From positions 250,712-314,711 of the forward strand of contig NZ_LMMT01000012.1 of the NCBI RefSeq assembly GCF_001422365.1: 64,000 bases of DNA, read 5' to 3'. Shown piece by piece: positions 62,797 to 64,000 of the stretch. Made by a program: the position numbers and the translations under genes. The notes below the pieces were generated by a model. The model made no database searches. It saw only the letters and a program-made list of their open reading frames with translations, and was not told where the DNA came from. Each line of letters opens with the position of its first letter. Positions within the stretch are counted from its first letter, which is position 1. Source of the DNA: Pseudorhodoferax sp. Leaf265 (GTDB lineage: Bacteria > Pseudomonadota > Gammaproteobacteria > Burkholderiales > Burkholderiaceae_C).

Positions 62797-64000
62797 ATGA
62801 AGATTCTTGTCGCCGGTTTCCAGCACGAAACCAACACCTTCGCGCCGACGGGCGCGGGCTATGCCAGCTTCGTCAACGGCGAAGACTTTCCCGCCATGGC
62901 GCGCGGCGAGGCGATCCACGCGCTGGCGGACGTCAACATCCCGGTCAGCGGCTTCATCCAGGCGGTGCAGGCGTGCGGCCACGAGGTGCTGCCGGTCCTG
63001 TGGGCCGGGGCCGGCGCCTCCGCGCATGTGACGACGGACGCCTACGAGCGCATCGCGGGCGAGATCCTGCAGGCGGTGCGGCAGGCGCGGTACGACGCCA
63101 TCTACCTCGACCTGCACGGCGCCATGGTCGCGCAGCACATCGACGACGGCGAGGGCGAACTGCTGGCGCGCATCCGCGCCATCGTCGGCCCGGACATGCG
63201 CATCGTGGCCTCGCTGGATTCGCATGCCAACGTGACCGCGCAGATGCTCGCGCTGGCCGATGGCCTGGTGGCGTACCGGACCTATCCGCACATCGACATG
63301 GCCGACACCGGCCGCCGGGCGGCGCAACTGCTGCTGGCCCTGGTCCGTCCGGGCGGCACGGCGTTCAAGGCGGTGCGGCGGCTGCCGTTCCTGATCCCGG
63401 TGAACAGCATGTCCACCATGATGGAGCCGGCGCGCGGCAGCTACGCGCTGCTCACGTCGCTGGAAACGCAGGAGGTGCTGTCGCTCTCGTTCGCGCCCGG
63501 TTTTCCGGCTGCCGACTTTCCAGGTTGCGGGCCGGTGGTCTGGGGCTACGCCAGCTCCGCCGCCGCCGCCGAGCGTGCCGTCGACCGGCTCTACCGGCAC
63601 GTGGCGGAACCGGAAGCGCAGTGGGCCGTCGCGTTCGAGGAGGCCGAGGCCGCCGTGCGCAAGGCCATGGCGATCGCGCAGACCGCCACGGCCCCGGTGA
63701 TCCTGGCCGACACGCAGGACAACCCGGGCGTGGGCGGAGATTCCAACACCACGGGCCTGATCCGGGCCTTGCTGCGCGCGGGCGCGCAGGACGTGGCCGT
63801 CGGCCTGGTCTGGGACGGTGCCAGCGCGCGGGCCGCGCACCAGGCCGGCGTGGGCGCCCGCATCCGGCTGGCGCTCGGCGGCTGCCCGCAGGTGGCGCAG
63901 GACGCCCCGCTGGAGGCGGAGTTCCTGGTCGAGGCGCTGTCGGACGGGCGCTGCGTCTATGGCGGCCCGATGATGCGCGGCAAGCGCGCCGAGCTGGGGC
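62797..64000 (+). CDS. M81-family metallopeptidase (MlrC-like), 3' end outside window
   Basis: The frame is open from ATG 62797 to the window edge (401 codons). It begins [18 protein letters not shown], then [20 protein letters not shown] and [15 protein letters not shown] with the Asp and His residues expected to hold zinc, and [20 protein letters not shown], all hallmarks of the MlrC/M81 family. MlrC hydrolyses small linear peptides in microcystin degradation; most relatives have unknown substrates. The C-terminal MlrC domain is cut at the edge. Confidence 0.92.
   Translation, partial: MKILVAGFQHETNTFAPTGAGYASFVNGEDFPAMARGEAIHALADVNIPVSGFIQAVQACGHEVLPVLWAGAGASAHVTTDAYERIAGEILQAVRQARYDAIYLDLHGAMVAQHIDDGEGELLARIRAIVGPDMRIVASLDSHANVTAQMLALADGLVAYRTYPHIDMADTGRRAAQLLLALVRPGGTAFKAVRRLPFLIPVNSMSTMMEPARGSYALLTSLETQEVLSLSFAPGFPAADFPGCGPVVWGYASSAAAAERAVDRLYRHVAEPEAQWAVAFEEAEAAVRKAMAIAQTATAPVILADTQDNPGVGGDSNTTGLIRALLRAGAQDVAVGLVWDGASARAAHQAGVGARIRLALGGCPQVAQDAPLEAEFLVEALSDGRCVYGGPMMRGKRAELG

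Overview
The window looks like chromosomal DNA from a high-GC betaproteobacterium of the Burkholderiales, most likely Comamonadaceae (Variovorax/Acidovorax-like). This is inferred from gene content: three solitary Bug-type (TctC-like) solute receptors, many LysR and GntR regulators, CaiB-type CoA transferase operons, an MprF-AcvB pair and tightly packed genes with frequent ATGA stop/start overlaps. No rRNA, tRNA or CRISPR array was seen.

Bases 1 to about 9,910 form an accessory segment with visibly lower GC and looser gene spacing. It holds a 5'-truncated LysR, a decayed IS5-type transposase, an SDR dehydrogenase, two paralogous AraC regulators, a small Atu4866-type protein, DoxX, pirin, a LysR, an SDR remnant fused in frame to a SnoaL-like gene, and a quinone oxidoreductase. 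Two regulatory patterns stand out: a phased array of GGCAA half-sites next to the AraC genes, and near-identical inverted sequence elements on both sides of the LysR at 7,243.

From 9,996 to 21,813 a divergent catabolic locus carries quinone reductase-GST-GntR on the minus strand. The plus strand carries an Fe3+/AfuA-type ABC importer, a carboxylesterase, a CoA transferase, two crotonases and a Bug receptor. Next come a PaoABC-like molybdenum hydroxylase (21,832-25,660), a CbpA-CbpM chaperone pair, a 2H phosphoesterase, and an overlapping operon of Bug receptor, two-subunit hydro-lyase, ICL/PEP-mutase-family lyase and GntR (32,248 down to 27,817). HtrA-Bug-lipase follows, then the acvB-mprF envelope-lipid operon.

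From 40.3 to 45.3 kb lie a glutaminase and a hydroxy-amino-acid cluster (DSD1-type enzyme, threonine-dehydratase-like enzyme, ornithine-cyclodeaminase-like enzyme, YheO-type regulator). From 45.3 to 54.7 kb, two paralogous LysR genes with a third remnant between them lead into an alpha/beta hydrolase lacking its nucleophile and a complete RND efflux operon. Directly downstream is a Fur-box-like sequence followed by a structured segment ending in an intrinsic terminator, which I read as a candidate iron-regulated small RNA. The right end carries a double-module lipoprotein, an amidohydrolase with a sulfonate-type ABC importer, a DedA-rhodanese fusion, and a LysR divergent from an M81 peptidase that runs off the window.
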